Shown in pieces: positions 1 to 13,435 of a DNA stretch of 64,000 bases. Made by a program: the position numbers and the translations under genes. This DNA is from Mesodorylaimus sp. YZB2_4 (taxonomy: Eukaryota > Nematoda > Enoplea > Dorylaimida > Dorylaimidae). The notes under the pieces were generated by a model. The model searched no databases and was not told the origin of the DNA. It was given only the letters and a program-made list of their open reading frames with translations. Positions within the stretch are counted from its first letter, which is position 1, and the number at the start of each line of letters is the position of its first letter. The stretch is taken from the NCBI GenBank assembly GCA_030248295.1, contig JASANH010001195.1, positions 124,001-188,000 on the forward strand. Reading direction: 5' to 3'.

Positions 1-1790
1 ACATGCGGTAACGACGATCTAAGGTGGCAAGAGCACTGCAACCTACTGCATACTTACACAGTGGTTACACTACGAAGCCAGCAGGCAACCTCCACGGTCC
101 ACAAGTACCAACAGCAAAATGCTGTTTTCTCACATTTACGACAAATTTCATCGCCGAAAACTCGCACAGTTTCACTCAGAGCAGGTTTCACAGAAGAGTC
201 TGAATCCTGACTTCTCAACCACATTTTCATGATATACCTGCTGCAGCTCACAAGGAATTCATAACCTAACACTCACAGTATACTCGTACCTTCGGTCAAC
301 TTCTATATACATCACCAAAAACACCACCTAGTTTTCAAAAAACCACAAACACTCAGGGAAAAAAGGGTCAACAAATCTATTATCGATCGCTGAACGCAAA
401 AAACCAAGTTTGGGAACGTGATGAGAACAATTTTACACAAACAAAACGATGCACTGCGACACGTCCAATCTACTAGATGAGCCTGTATTTCCTACTGGAA
501 ACAGTCTTGATCAAAAACTATGCCAAACCCAAGCCCTGTAACCAATAGAAACAAAAGTTCTGACGTCGGACAGCGATAAGTGCCCGCCTTATCAGTTCCC
601 CCATTTCCAACAAAAAAACAAATTCTCACTCGCAGAATTGTCACTCAGGTAGTCCTAGGTGGTTCATCAAGAACCAAAGACAAGACTTTGAGAAAAGTCT
701 TAAAAAACAAAGAGAAAAGTTCTGCGACCCGCACGCAATTCAGCGCGTTACTGTTTGTCACACAACAAAAATGGAATCGACTATTTTACAATACGAAAAT
801 TCAATTATTTTGAATCGAATTTTCTAACATCCCACCAGATTCTCCTCATCCCACGCCCATCCATCCATTTAAGGCGCCATCGAAGACATAAATGCTGGCG
901 GCATGGGCGTTGGTTGCTGACGCATGAAGCTAGCAGTCGGCGGTTGCAGGGGCACAGCGGCAAGACCACCACCGCCATCCAATGATGCGTAGCGATGCAA
1001 ATGCAGATTCCTTGATAAAACTGACCGCACGTCCGATGTGAAACGAAGACAATCCAGGAACGGTAGTAGGTTCAGTAATGCCGTGTCAGTCGGATCACTA
1101 AACCACGACTTGATCGGGATAGCGTTATCTGAAGCAGGAGGGAAAAGAGTGAGTCAAGCTCTCGTCTTGCATGACTTCATTTTCAAAGATCCCCTGAAAG
1201 TCCCCTCCATAGTTTTCAAGTACTCCATGTAAGGCGGCACCCGGGAAGCCAACCCCCTGGGCAACAGACATAGATCGAACCCCTGGATTCCCCCTGAAGC
1301 AGTCGTCATTGGTTCCCTATGCATCCCCACCCTGAAATACACAGAAAATCAGACAAAAGCTAAGTATATTATCCCTAGCAGGTGCTTTTATCGCATGTTT
1401 CTTTTTTATAAAAAATGACGAGAACAGTTCCTTTGCCAGGTCATTAAGAATTTTTATATGCAAATTACCATCCAGACCATGCCACTAAATGAAGCAAACC
1501 TAATATTTTGAACTCACCTGCATTACTGTATTGTACTTTGCACTACTTTAACAGGCCCCACCTGGAGCTCACGCAGTACTATCCCATGACTCTCAACTAG
1601 ATGAATCGTTATCATCATCGAGTTGACCCTCGAATATCTTCAGTACTTTAATACGACCTTTAAAAGTGCCAGAAAACAAGCGGCACGAAAGCAAAGTGTG
1701 ACGCACACGACAGCACCTTCATTATTTAGGTTCACTAAGTGCCAACAGGGACTGAAAGCAGTAGCTCCCCTGCTGAATCAACAGTAGGTC

Positions 1791-1834
1791 CACGTTGAAT
1801 GAAGTCAACTCGAGCTGACTTCATTCAACACGTG
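1791..1834. repeat. Small palindrome
   Basis: The arms CACGTTGAATGAAGTCA and TGACTTCATTCAACACGTG are inverted repeats around an 8-nt centre. They pair over about 16 bp, with a 2-nt bulge near the outer end. It could be a MITE remnant or a hairpin; nothing else supports a function. Confidence 0.6.
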
Positions 1835-3325
1835 TACGAACATACACAACAAGCACTTACCTGGGAATTGTCTGTAAGCTCCGGGAGAATTATCCAGAAT
1901 AAAAATACTGCTGAGATCAGGGCATATCGATGACAAGTCTTTGGAATAACCGCCCAGATCGAAAGTACAATGCTAAACAGGAGGAAATATTAGTTGCAAG
2001 ACAAAATTAGCCCATATGGGAAGACAGAGGGCTCTCTGGTAATCATGAAGGGGCTCGCTAGACAATCGATACTAGTCAGTGAGCGTTACCAGTCACGGTG
2101 ATGTTTCAGCCATGGACTAAATCGGAGGACTTGAGGCTTTTAATTACAATCGAATTACAATCAATGATATTTACAGCACGATAGCCCTTCAGTTAATTTG
2201 CCGCCTTACCTGCTTCTCAAGGAAGAGAGAATCCTGGAAAACAGGACTCCTGACAAGAATATGACTGGAGTCCTGGTTCATCGACATAATTGGAAAACCC
2301 AAACAAACCTGCCCCAGCCTTCCAGACAGGTCCAAAAAATCAAGAAAACTCTCACGATCAGCCCACTCACCTGCCTAAAATACCGCCGAGTCAATAATCC
2401 TCGTCCCATATCCAACTTGTCCGACACAGCCGCGCCATAAATTTCCATACTAGCAGTATAAATGACCAAATCGAACCATTGCCCGATCTGCAAAAAGATC
2501 AAATTCAAAATAAACCAAAAGTAACCCAAAATAATGAACTTACAATAGAGAGAAAATAATCCACATGTGGCCGTTTATGAACGAAAAATCGAACCGGATG
2601 TCGATCGATTGTCACCTAAAATCGATGATTCATTCCAAAATTGCAAATTTAAGCCAAAGACGGGTTCAAAAAAACCTTGTAACTCGGAGGTCTTTTCTAA
2701 TTTAGGATTAAAAATTTACCCTCAAAATAAAATCAGGTGGTGTGCCGGGCTTGACCATCGGACGAACAATACCATCGTGATGGGAATGTATCAGGGTTTC
2801 ATCAAGATCTAATACCATCGTTTTTCGTTTCACCATGGCTAAAAAACAAAATTGGAATAACAGAAAGACCAGCCCACTCAAATTTAAAACGTGGGCTTAC
2901 CTAAGCGATGCCGCGTCAAAGGACTCAACGGCACTACATAATAACGAACAGTTTGATATTGAATAATCTAAAAATTCAAATGCAAATTAGAGAATGAAGT
3001 CATTTTTTTATGCAACCGGTTTACCTGTCGCGCTTGCTTTCGAAATAAGTAACAAATAAAGTGACAAATTTTCGAGAATAAAGCAAAAATAGTTTGTATC
3101 GCCATGCATAACAATTTCACCAATGAACCGAGACTCACAGGCCCCATATATGATCTACGGGAAGCGACGTAGCCTGAAATGACATACATTTATATGGTAC
3201 GGCAACACTGGGCAGTGTAAATTAATCAATAATTATCTATTTCTTGTAACATTTTTAGCAAAACCTTTTAGCGAGCTTTAAACGAAAATATAGAGAAGTG
3301 GCAAAAAATGTGACCCAGTCGGGCC

Positions 3326-3463
3326 CCAGCATCGACCGATCCGATCCAGGGACTCGATCAGCCTGATCCCGATCTGGTCCGATCCGGGCGATCGCTTACA
3401 AAAAAGATTGAGGTGATGATATTTGGCATTGTGATCACTTCGGCCGGATCGGTTCGATGCTGG
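3326..3463. mobile_element. Short TIR-bounded element, family hAT-B-like
   Basis: The left end reads CCAGCATCGACCGATCCG. The right end is its near inverse, CGGATCGGTTCGATGCTGG. Between them are 138 bp of GATCC/GGATC-rich sequence without coding capacity. The same termini bound longer elements at 19583-21135 and 52169-53293. Unlike those, this copy shows no clear 8-bp target-site duplication, so it may be an old or deleted derivative. Confidence 0.6.
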
Positions 3464-4357
3464 GGCTGGGCGCGCCTGGTCTATTTCTAAAAAAATTCGA
3501 TTTGCAAGGCGCAAGAAAAACCTTGATTTTTCGTCTTATATTTTCAATATCATCTGAAAGTGCCACCTAGATCCCATGAAACGATTGATGCATTTTTATA
3601 CATATCACAGTTTAAAATTTTGAGCGGCGCTGCCCCTGAGAACTTGATCTCGCTTCAATGATGGAAGTAATTTAAAAGGTTGACCCCAGAACTTGGGTCG
3701 GCAAGATCAGTAGCCAGTGAGGATATGCCGCAAAACGAGGCAGAATAGCAGCACTTGGGTGCACTAATTCGGACAAGATCAACCACCCAGCGTCAAATCA
3801 CACACACCATCACAAATCGCACTTACCGGCCTACGTCTTTTACCTGACGCAGGAATCGAACTTGCAGAATTTTCCCAAACGAACACTAAACTCTTGACAG
3901 GAGACGAATCGATCGTGCCCCAACCAAGATAAAGAGGACTCGAATTGAAGACTGCTTTGAGTCAGTATATGTATTAATGTTTCAACGAAAAATAGGCCAC
4001 CGTCCGCAAATGCCTAAAACGTAAAAATTACAGCACAAGAAAACACGATTTGCAAACGCATTAGAAAAGTAGGGCACTCGCGAAAGGAGAAGAAAGGCCT
4101 GATTTCAGTTTCCTCGTTTCCAAATATGGAAATCGTCGGGACGGAAGGCGCACCCAGGTGCCGCACATTTGGAGAGAGTAGTCAGGTCCAATTTGTTATA
4201 AACAGTCGCGGTGCGCAGAAAAAGGCGGGGAAAAATTTGTTTAAAATAACGCCTTTATGCTTTTGTTTACCCTCATAAAATCCTGCTCATTTTCGACGTA
4301 GAGGCAGAATTTTCAAAGCCCTGTGAATTTTTAAACTCAAGAAACTCCTGGTGCATT

Positions 4358-4985
4358 ATGCACGTAGGTGCAAGTAGACACATGCACATACTGTACGTAA
4401 AAAAGTGGTCACATTTGGCAGCATTTACTGATACCATATCAAATCAAATATACGAGACTGTTATAAACATATTGCGGGGTATGGGAAAACGAGTAAAAGC
4501 GGTGGCATTCAGTGGAATCGCGGCCATTTTACTGCCTGGTGGCCAAACCTGTCACGCTGCATTTCCTCTCCCCTTGAACGTACAGCCGGATTCCTCCTGC
4601 CATTTATCTACGAAAGAAAAAGAAGCTCTTCGAGACGTTGATGTTATTGTATGGGATGAAGCACCCATGTCTTCGACCGACATGCTCGAAACAGTGGATC
4701 GCATGTTGCGCGATTTGATGAGGCGAGACAACATCCCGTTTGGAGGAAAGGTATTGGTTTTCGGCGGAGACTTTCGGCAAGTCCTCCCCGTCATCCCGCA
4801 AGGCACTCGATCGCAAATTGTGCGCAAATGCATGAAAAGAAGTGCCTTATTCAGGCACTTGCGAGTCATGCAGCTGAAAACCAATATGCGGGCGCGTCCA
4901 GAGGAAGTCGAATTCGCTTAATTGCTACTTGCACTTGGATCTGATACATTACCTACCGTAGACCTCAAAATCCAATGGTTAGTGT
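4358..4985 (+). pseudogene. Helitron/PIF1-type helicase relic
   Basis: The open frame encodes PIF1/Helitron helicase core motifs: a motif-Ia-like segment (KAVAFSGIAA), a Walker B/motif II VIVWDEAPM with the DE pair at about 4655-4660, and motif III LVFGGDFRQVLPVIPQGT. Homology to the usual continuation (a segment like LLALGSDTLP) resumes directly after a TAA at 4919-4921, so the frame is broken. Where the Walker A P-loop should stand, just before the NILR helix, the sequence reads AAFTDTISNQ and has no GKT. There is no nuclease (Rep) domain around it. This is a dead fragment of a transposon-derived helicase, not a host PIF1 gene. Confidence 0.8.
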
Positions 4986-5579
4986 TTTTGGGACATAGAA
5001 GAAACTGCTCTTTGCCAGCTACGCTAATTAATTTTAGAGGACAGGAAATGTCAAAAATTTTGGTAAGGTCTTCCAAGCATATTTTTGAAATGCATCACAG
5101 AAAGCAAAAAAGGTTTAAAAGAAATTAGTTTTACGGTTTTATTCTGTGCCTCCTGTCTGCTGTGATAGTCAAGTTTTCAACTTGTTACGGTGGCGCTTTT
5201 TTGATTTTCCCGCGTCCTGCTGACCGAAATCCAGGTTGCGTCTTGTTGCGGCATGTTTATGGTGCGTCCAATCGCTAAATCTGACCTTTTCAAACACGAT
5301 TAGAGGAGGGGTTTACGGGATCCAAAAGGAGAACTAAAGTGAAAACTAGATTTAAATTGAAGATTTAGTATATTGCTACATATTTTTCGAAGTAGCGCCC
5401 AAAGAAAATCTAATTTTTTTGTATAAGCTGGTGAGAATTACGTGTGATTTCAACCGGAATCGCGAAATTTCCACTCCGTCCGTTTCGTCACGATCACGTT
5501 GTTTTCGCTGTGGTGTGGATCAAGGGCTTTTAGGCTTTGTTGGCATTAATCATTTATCAAAAGATATCAATTTTTCGAA

Positions 5580-8500
5580 ATGATAATTTACTTCAACTTT
5601 ATACTTTTTTTCGCCCTGCTTTCAAGCACGGCTTTCTGCGATGAGAGCGGCGAAGTTCAAATTTCTGGTAGTAACGATAAGTGCGCCGAGTTCTGCTCGA
5701 AGTCTTATCCAGCTCATACATTTGATCCGGTAAGATGTTTCTTAATTATGTACTGTGTACAGGCGTTATCATGGAAATCCGAGAGGTTCGTTGATGTTCC
5801 GCGGAGTGACGAGATCCCTGAATGCCCTGAAAACCCTGGAAAAACCCTGAAATTCTGGACTCTGCCCCAAAAAACCTTCATTTGCGTGTGCTTTCGCGAC
5901 CAGCGGCGTCCTTTCTAGTCCGAATTTTGAACTTAAAAGTTAGAGTCGTACGTCATCCGCGTCAAATATTTATCATCGTTACCAAAATTTTTGAATTTTT
6001 GGCTCATTAGGAGCCTTAAAATAGCTTTATTTTCAATTTTTAAAAGTTCGTGGGAACCCTGTTTATGGGCTCATCTTACTGAATTGGAGGACAGGAGATT
6101 CGGTTATACATTGGCGTCAGCTATTATTAAATAGGAATACAGTAAATTTTTGTCCTGATTCTGAATATTTTTCTTTTCAGTCCGGCGCAGAACAAAGTTG
6201 CAGGCAAGGATGTCGGTTGTTTTCCATAATCCAATTTGCCGACAAAATGAAATCGTCAGCTGTTGATCCTCAAGTGCAAGAAGTAAATTCGACGGCGATT
6301 TTCGCTGCTTGCGATCGCGAGTGCGATAGTGCGTACAGTGATGAGATATTCAAACGAGCCTGTTTGGATGGTTGTCAGCATCAGTCTTCCAGTACCGGTG
6401 GACAGGTAATGCGGATCGGTTCAGTCTAGATGTGCTTGGATGTTTAAAAAAAATCAAAATTTTCAGCTTCGTGTGATCATCGACGACAGCAGCCCGCTTT
6501 TCCCATTCGCTAATAAACTCGTCAACGACGCGATGGGAAAGTTCGGCGATTTGAAAGATCAGATGAAGTCTCATTTGGATAATTTCCGGTAAGTGGGTCC
6601 CTTACCGTATCCGGGTTTCGATCCGGGATTGGTCGGGACTCGATTTTGGATGCCGGAATCTCAAAATCAAAACTAGTATCCCTTTTTCGAGAAAAATATC
6701 GTCGTGATGGGAATTGATCTGGGTTTTTTCGGGATATACATCCAAATCATGTAACATAATGTCCCAGGAAAAGAGATGCTAGTTTCCATTTATCCAGCTC
6801 CTTGCTGAATCAGCTTCGTTAACTGAATAGGCAAGATCAGTGTCGCGTGCTCCCGCTCTGGCTTGCTCTTTTTGAGTTTCCTAGGATGGCTCATAATGGT
6901 TGCTTTGACTGATCATCCGCCCCGCCCGACTAGTGCTCGTTCTGTAGATATGCAGTGCAGTCGCACGCCCTCTTCTGCCAGTGACTGGCAGTGTCCACGA
7001 ACAGCCCTCGACAAACGTTACGTCAGACCTACAATGCCCATTTTTGTTTGTGCAAGTTCTTCATGCCAGTCGGCATCGCCCGTTTTTACGATGTGTATCC
7101 CTTTCGTTTATTTTGTGAAAACCGCATGGCATTGCATTGCAGAGGAAATCGCTAGCTGCTCTGGTAACGGCTAGCTGTAGCAGGCTCGAAGTGAATGCAT
7201 TCGAAGCAATTTGCTTGCTGCTGTGCGCGTCGAGCTTGGCATGTGTTCATGTAACTGGGTCGAGCAACTGAACCGCTTGTCTGGTTTTGAAATGCTCGGC
7301 GCAGGTGGAATACCAGACATGGCATGAAGGGGTTCTGGCGGGGGGCGAAGTGAATGTGAGCTGATGGGTGGAGCATGTATGGAAGGATGGGATCTGTCCC
7401 CTGCGATGGTGAAGGGATGATTTCGTCAACCATAAATGACAAAGCTGACTCTGGAAACTGCCAGTGAAGCTTGATATGAGTGACATTTTCTGACAAACGG
7501 GGTAGGGGTGGGGCTGTTTCAGAACGGAATCATCATCACAAAAATCACCCCATGTTGTTTTTAGAAACTCGAAGCCAGGGCGGATGAAATTTTATACTAA
7601 AATTTTCTTGGAAAACTTAAAGTCTCTTTTAAAAATTTTGGCACGAAATCCAAATAGAATATATCGTGGGTGGTACTGAAAAGAATTGGATTTCCTTGAG
7701 CGTTATGCATGCACGGAAATGCACGTTAGTTTGCGAAGGCTAGCGTTCGACTGGGAGTGATTTTTGTCGGGAACTCGGTTAGTCTTTCCCCGTTTAGGGT
7801 CGGGGATGAAAAATAGCCGAGTGTCGAAGTCTGCTTATATGTTCAATTCTTGACGTGTTATAAAAACTTCATGAAGTTTACCCTGCATTTTTCACCAGAA
7901 GTCTTCACATATAGCGTAAATCTATTGCGTACTAGCAGAGACAAGGGCCCTGTCAGTGAGAAACCTAGCGAAGCTATTACAATGTCATCTCATCTTGCGC
8001 CTCAGAGTCATCAGTGACGTCAAGGTTTTCCTTACAAATTTTGCACCTAGAAAATTTCGTGCCAACTTTGTCAAAATAGGACCACACTTCGCACTTTTTC
8101 TACGTAGCAGAGAAAAGTACAGCATCGACGGACAGCCAGCCTACTAGCCCCAACTACCAGTACTACCCTTACATCACATCCTGACGAACCTGTTCTTCTT
8201 TGGAGTACTGATTGTTGTATCAATCTGTACTGATCAGCATTTCAGTACTGATTGATACTGTAAAACTGCAGATGTTGCAGTGATTTTTAAATCTAAAAAA
8301 ATTTAAGTTACAGGAGACAGCTGTCTTATCCGTATTCTAGAATAAAAGCTTTTTAGACCTGCGAATGCAGCTGTAGAGTGTGTTCGCAATGTGACTGTCC
8401 CTGTAACTAGTAGTCTCTGCTTGCAGGAAATGGTTCGGATCTGACGATCTGATTTCTCCTGTTTTGGAGAACGGCGGCAATGACGACGCTAAAATCGGCA

Positions 8501-9601
8501 GCTCGTTGGAAAAGATGGGCAGCGACTTGATGAATCTGTTCCGTAAATTGAATGGTCAAGATCAGTCCGAGCAGCAAGGGAAGCCGAAGTTGTTTGGTGG
8601 TCTTGAGGATGTGTTTGATCACGTACCTAGTCGTCGACAGAACAATTCCGATGAGCCGCTCATTGTAAAGTCGCATCCAACGCATAAGGATGGGAGCGAA
8701 TTCGATGGTCCATTGGTGGGCAATGAAGACGAGGATGGAGAGCCGATCATCATCGTGCAGATGATACCAGTCGATGTTGAGGTGGACAGTGAAGATGGGA
8801 ACCGGCTGCCCAGTGGCCCGTCGTCGCCGCCCAATGGCGATGTTATGTACGGGGATGCAGGTCAGTGCACTGTAGCTTTTGCTTTTCCATGAAACTATAC
8901 TCTACACTTTTTTGCTGTAACCAGACGCGGCAGAGTGTAAAATATTGTGTCGGGTAGACTTTTCAGGTGAAAATAATCAGTTTTTATTACAAGTTTTCTT
9001 CAAAAGACAGGGCTTTTATAAAGTTTGGAGTCATGCGTGCATGCTAATAGTAAGTTGGGGCCAACCCAACCAGATCTTAGCAGCGCCGCGGAAGGTGAAG
9101 AATAGTGTTGAATTTTAGGCCAGTTTGGATTTTGCTGTTCATTTTTGTGCATTCAATGTTTCCAATACTACAGGGACGAAGCAGATGATGTGATTTTCTG
9201 ATTCTAGACGATGGTTGGCTGGCGTGTTTGGCTCGTCGCACACAGAACTTATCAGTCCTGTCGCGTTGGATATTGTACTTCGCCTTGATGCTGAGCATCA
9301 TTTGCATGTTTTGGTTGTGTTTGGCTCTGATGCGTACGCAACAACAACGTCGTCGCCGTCTATACATGCAAGTAAGTCCTGCTTTCTTCGAGTGTAGTTT
9401 AGGACAATGACGCAAGTGCACTTGGTTTAGTACCGAGCTGGCAAATCGGATCTGATTTATTTCACCCCACCACCAGCCTACGAAAAGTCGCCGTCGTCGG
9501 CCGCTTATTTGCCTTTGAGTAAGGAAGAACAAAAACAACCATCGTCGCCACCACCAGCTTACGAGACTACGTTGGAATCAGTGAAAACGGAAAGTGCGTA
9601 A
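5580..9601 (+). CDS. TMEM59: TMEM59-like type I membrane protein
   Basis: Six exons: 5580-5729, 6181-6405, 6467-6588, 8427-8860, 9208-9371 and 9431-9601. They join in frame to 421 aa with GT-AG introns. TMEM59 proteins are Golgi/endosomal glycoproteins linked to glycosylation control and, through a tail motif, to ATG16L1 and LC3. A signal peptide covers residues 1-20. The family core is clear in exons 1-2: paired cysteines, CRQGCRLFSIIQFAD, then the second cysteine block CDSAYSDEIFKRACLDGC. A long acidic stalk in exon 4 has QMIPVDVEVDSEDG. One membrane helix (WILYFALMLSIICMFWLCLA) is followed by an Arg-rich stop-transfer and a tail with two PPPAYE (PPxY-type) motifs. The human protein is about 323 aa; the extra length is mostly stalk. 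The 1.84-kb third intron is the only long one. Confidence 0.9.
6589..8426 (+). other. Intron 3 of the TMEM59-like gene
   Basis: This 1838-bp intron begins GTAAGT and ends TTGCAG. It is much longer than the gene's other introns (about 60-450 bp). No nested gene is recognised. Near 8210-8265 there are short imperfect repeats of a TACTGAT motif. It probably holds old inserted repeats that I cannot classify. Confidence 0.6.
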
Positions 9602-9626
9602 GTGGCAGATGCGTAGTCTGAGGTGG

Positions 9627-9632
9627 AATAAA
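9627..9632 (+). terminator. Polyadenylation signal of TMEM59-like gene
   Basis: A canonical AATAAA lies 26 nt after the TAA stop of the TMEM59-like gene, a plausible position for 3' end formation with a very short 3' UTR. Confidence 0.6.
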
Positions 9633-9639
9633 GGATAAC

Positions 9640-11820
9640 GTGGAGGGGTTTGCATAAAAAGAGCATATTTTTTGGTATCTGTCCTTTGTGTATGGTATTC
9701 AAATTTCTATTCCAGCTAAAGGCTTTTTGACTTATTTGCTGAGTATGGTTAGAATAAATGCTCTGTTTGAATTTCTTCATAAAGTCTTGAGGCAGTGATA
9801 GAAGACGATGACTGATGCACGACCTGGGTGACTGTACAAGAATGTTTGGTAGGCAGCGAAATTGATTTGTCGTGTACATAGGTAGTGGGTGGTACGACTA
9901 TGGTGTGGTAACCGAATTGTTTTGACACGTCTGGTGTATCTGGAATAAAAGTTGGGTCTTGCTGGGTTGGTTGCGTATGAGACAGGGACGATGCGGGAAC
10001 TGTGCATTGGTCTTTCCCTGCTTATCCTCCACAAGCGCTACAGCGAATGACTTCATGCTTTGGGGTCGATGGCTCGTGAGATAGACAACTCACGATCAGA
10101 TGAGTATGCCGTGTCTGAATGGCCAGCGGATCCGATTGTCTGGCTTCGGTCACGTAACTGCGTCCATGTCGTGTGGCCCTTTCTACTTCACTGTTACCTT
10201 GTACACGCTTGTAGCAACTGGGTAAGTCGTGTTCCGTTGCATCGTTTGTTCGCAACCCCAGCTGTGAAAACGACCACCTGGAGGAAAAGTGTATGAAGAT
10301 CCCTTGTGGGGCATCTGGGGCTTCCGATCACGGCCTTGCAAAGTCCCTGAATGGTAAAACTGGTTTGAGTCATGAGAACTGATCATGTGGAGCGCATGTG
10401 CCATGCAAAAATTGCACAGACAGACCGCCCGTTAAATTTGCCTCATTTGCAAACATGGCAAATGTGCAAACTTTCCCTTTTTTTCGCACATGAGGCGACC
10501 AAAGTGGCCGAGCTTCCTGGCACTTTCTGGCCATTTTGAAATCATTTTTGCCTGGCATTTCAAAAATTTTTTTGACCAGAGTTCGTTTTTGCTTCTACGC
10601 GGCCGGCAGTCGAACCTTCAAACCTAGGCAAGCCTGTGTGGGGACCAGCTTCCCTCTAACGATAAATGGCTCCACCAGGGGCACCTCCACACGAGGGCAT
10701 TCTGGACTGGGTACTGACTTCCCCTGACGATCAGGATGTGTGCCTGTGTTTGACAGTCGAAACTGCTATACCAGCATTCCTGGCGGTCCGGAGATCGATA
10801 CTCTCCCATGGCTGGGGTACGCTCGCCCATGGCTGGGGTACTATACTTGTCCGGCTTCCGTCTCTCCTCTTGGGGCGTCTCGAGGGCACCGTATGAGTCA
10901 CGCTTTCGTCCATATCTGAAGCTTTAACCGGGGACGAGCTCACTAGCAAGCAGTAACAAGACCAACCACTGCACCCGCGACTGTAATGGTACGTGGGCTT
11001 CAAACGAACAGTTGCCCTAACCCCAGTCAGCTGAGCCACAGAGTCTGCGAAGTCATAGCCAGGATACATACAGTACGTCATTATGTTGACATTTACCGTA
11101 CTACGCACAGTAGGCCTGTGGCATCACGAACACTCGAATTAGTGGCTGCAAAGTCGGGAAGGCAAGCTCTGATATTGCTAAAGGAGGAGGAGCATGATCA
11201 GGTGACGCTGCATAATGGCTGTAAGAAGTGAGGTATGCAAGTCCTAGAGTGTGGCCGCTCTACTGCGCTTTTTGCCCTTTGTCACCCTCCATTGACGCCG
11301 CAGCGTGCGCTGGTGACGGCGCGAAATCAAGTAAAACAAGCCTTTGCTCTCATTCTCCGTTAACGACGTAAGACAAGTTTCCAATATGCACATCCGCCCG
11401 TTTATTGCTTTCTGGCTGCTGATAATATACTAGTATAAAGTGGCAGATTGGGTGGAAGGCGCGTCCTGTCTGCGAGTGGTGACATCAGAAGTGGGCGGCA
11501 GGTGATTTCAGAATGAGCAAAAATTGCCATTCCTGTTATCAAGGTACGAAAAGTGTCTCATTCTGCCCACGCCTTCAAGACTCAGTTCATCCTGGTCTGG
11601 CTGGTTTCAAACTCGAATGCGATTGGTGGGCAGCCCAGGCGAGCCGTGAGGGATGTCCTTGAGCGCAGGGTGCTATTTAGTCGAGCGTAACAGACGGCTT
11701 CCTTAATTCAGATTCCGGCTGCTCGGCAACCATTGTCTGTATGAAATCACAGAAGAGCAAGCTCAGTCATTCTGTTTCCTGTCTTGACTGATTGTGATCC
11801 TGCTTGGTTTTCTCCTTTTT
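9640..11820. other. Intergenic, repeat-bearing
   Basis: No convincing coding exon is seen between the TMEM59-like gene and the first CAP gene. A truncated SINE copy on the minus strand occupies about 10590-10870. The remaining short open frames lack recognisable domains. Confidence 0.5.
10590..10870 (-). mobile_element. Truncated SINE copy
   Basis: Read on the minus strand, the body shares with other copies the block containing GCCCTCGTGTGGAGGTGC and the downstream AGAGGGAAGC-like and GACTGCCGGCCGC segments. The same body occurs at 32755-33202, 46260-46650, 51552-51975 and 57740-58030. The tRNA-related head is not preserved here, so the copy is truncated or rearranged. Confidence 0.55.
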
Positions 11821-11825
11821 CGAGA

Positions 11826-13435
11826 ATGCCACGACTGAGCCTTGGTTTTCTGCCTTTGCTTATACTGGTACCTATTTATGGACGATGTGATCTCAGTAGC
11901 GACGATGTAAACATCATGCTGAGTGAACATAATCGATATAGAAAACTGGTGAGTGCTTGCCTGGGTACTGGAGGGAGTGACCAGTAGAGCCGCGCAGCGT
12001 GTCATCCTCCTCGCGGCTGAAACATTACCCCGACCGATGATTCTGCATGCTGCTGCTCACAGAATCGCTGGCCTGGCTAGTCTCCACAGTATGGGGTCAG
12101 CTTATAGGCTTCCACATTGGATGCCCTTAGTCTGTGGAGAGAACCTCTTTCAAAGGCTAACGTAGCTTACTAAGAGGATCAATTAAATCACTTGGTCAGA
12201 ACATTTTAGAAAAATCAGACAGGCTCTCTGGCGGCTCATGAGCTTGTACACGGAGCAGCAGATGCAGGCATGGTTCAATCGTGGATCAGCTTGGCTACTC
12301 TGGGATGCAGAAACTTTACTGGTCACTCCTATCAGTACTCAAAGAGTACAGTGTGCCTTGTCAAAATCACCTATCCCTTTTGATAGCCCTGTTTATGAAC
12401 CCCAGCACTTTTCAGGTTGGAGCTAGCGACATGCAAATGTTGTATTGGGATGCTACGCTGGCGACCTCTGCTCAAGCCTACGCTGACATGTGCACATTCA
12501 GCCACAGCCCCAACAGAGGGAGCAAGGGCGAGAATATTTACGCCAGTCGGTGGTATAGTGGCTCAGTCAGCCACGCATCGACCAGAATGTGGTTTGCTGA
12601 AGGCTATAGGTGTCGATGTCAAAATTATTATCAGCCCTGTTGTGGACACTTTACACAGGTGAGACTCGCACATGCGCTGGCGTCACCCCTGAAGTTAGCG
12701 CGACTACGTTACTCTTCCGCTGGCAGCGCAGCGTTGTGTGACTATTTTCTGGCGTACGAGTAACTATAACCATGTCAGATTTATGGTTTCCTATAAACTA
12801 TCCGTTTCGCACGCTCTTGGCTCAGTGATTTACAATAAGAATTCAACATATCCAACACATCTTTCAGTGGCTATAGAGTCCAAGAGCACAAGGCCACCTG
12901 TCTGAAGCGCAGGGGGAAGTTAGGTGCATCTTGCGACTTTACAGTCAGTCCAGTGACACCCGAGCTGCACATGGTAGCTTTACAATGCACCTTGCCTACA
13001 CTCGATTGAAACCGTGCCGAGCACAAACTCATCAGTCACTGTTCGAACATGCCATCGCGCCAATCCGCGTTTACAAGCGACACATGTCTTGTACTACTTT
13101 TTTAAAAAATTTGGCTGCCAGCCGTGAGCGACACGCATGTTCCAATTTGTGTTCAAGGACTAATGCATTCTTTCTCGGAAGGTGCGCCGATTTGTTGTGT
13201 TTTTCAGATGGCATGGGCCAAAACGAATCGTATCGGGTGCGGATTCTCGTATTGTCCAAACGGGGTCAAGTACGCCATGTTTACACAGTACATTGTCGTG
13301 TGTCACTACTGGCCCGGCGGCAATGTTTTGTATCCTTACAATGGACTAACCCTTAGCCGTCCAGCATTCCAGTATGGCGATGCATGCTCGGCTTGCCCGA
13401 AAGGAACGAGCTGCAATGATGGTTTGTGTGCTTGA
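11826..13435 (+). CDS. CAP-domain secreted protein 1 (SCP/TAPS, VAL-like)
   Basis: Three exons, 11826-11948, 12416-12658 and 13208-13435, all joined in phase 0, give a complete 197-aa protein. Residues 1-20 are a signal peptide. The CAP domain starts at EHNRYRKL. The four residues lining the CAP cavity are present: H71 (FSH), E80 (GENI), E103 (WFAEG) and H119 (GHFTQ). CAP motif 1 is GHFTQMAWAKTNRIGCG and motif 2 is YIVVCHYWPGGN. The C-terminus is a short Cys-rich hook (CSACPKGTSC). CAP proteins are secreted, bind lipids or act as immune modulators or glandular products; the role here is unknown. It faces the related gene at 14765-15767 tail to tail. Start chosen because it gives the signal peptide directly. 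Confidence 0.9.

Larger units (their letters stand above)
1..4350. other. Gene-poor stretch, no recognised CDS
   Basis: Open frames here are short (about 60-85 codons), overlap each other on both strands and match no family I recognise. The stretch holds a small palindrome at 1791-1834 and a TIR-bounded mini-element at 3326-3463, listed separately. The rest is unclassified intergenic DNA; degenerate repeats that I cannot delimit are possible. Confidence 0.5.

Noticed and set aside
9077-9538. 153-codon minus-strand frame
   Set aside because: It overlaps exons 5 and 6 of the TMEM59-like gene on the opposite strand and has a basic, low-information composition.
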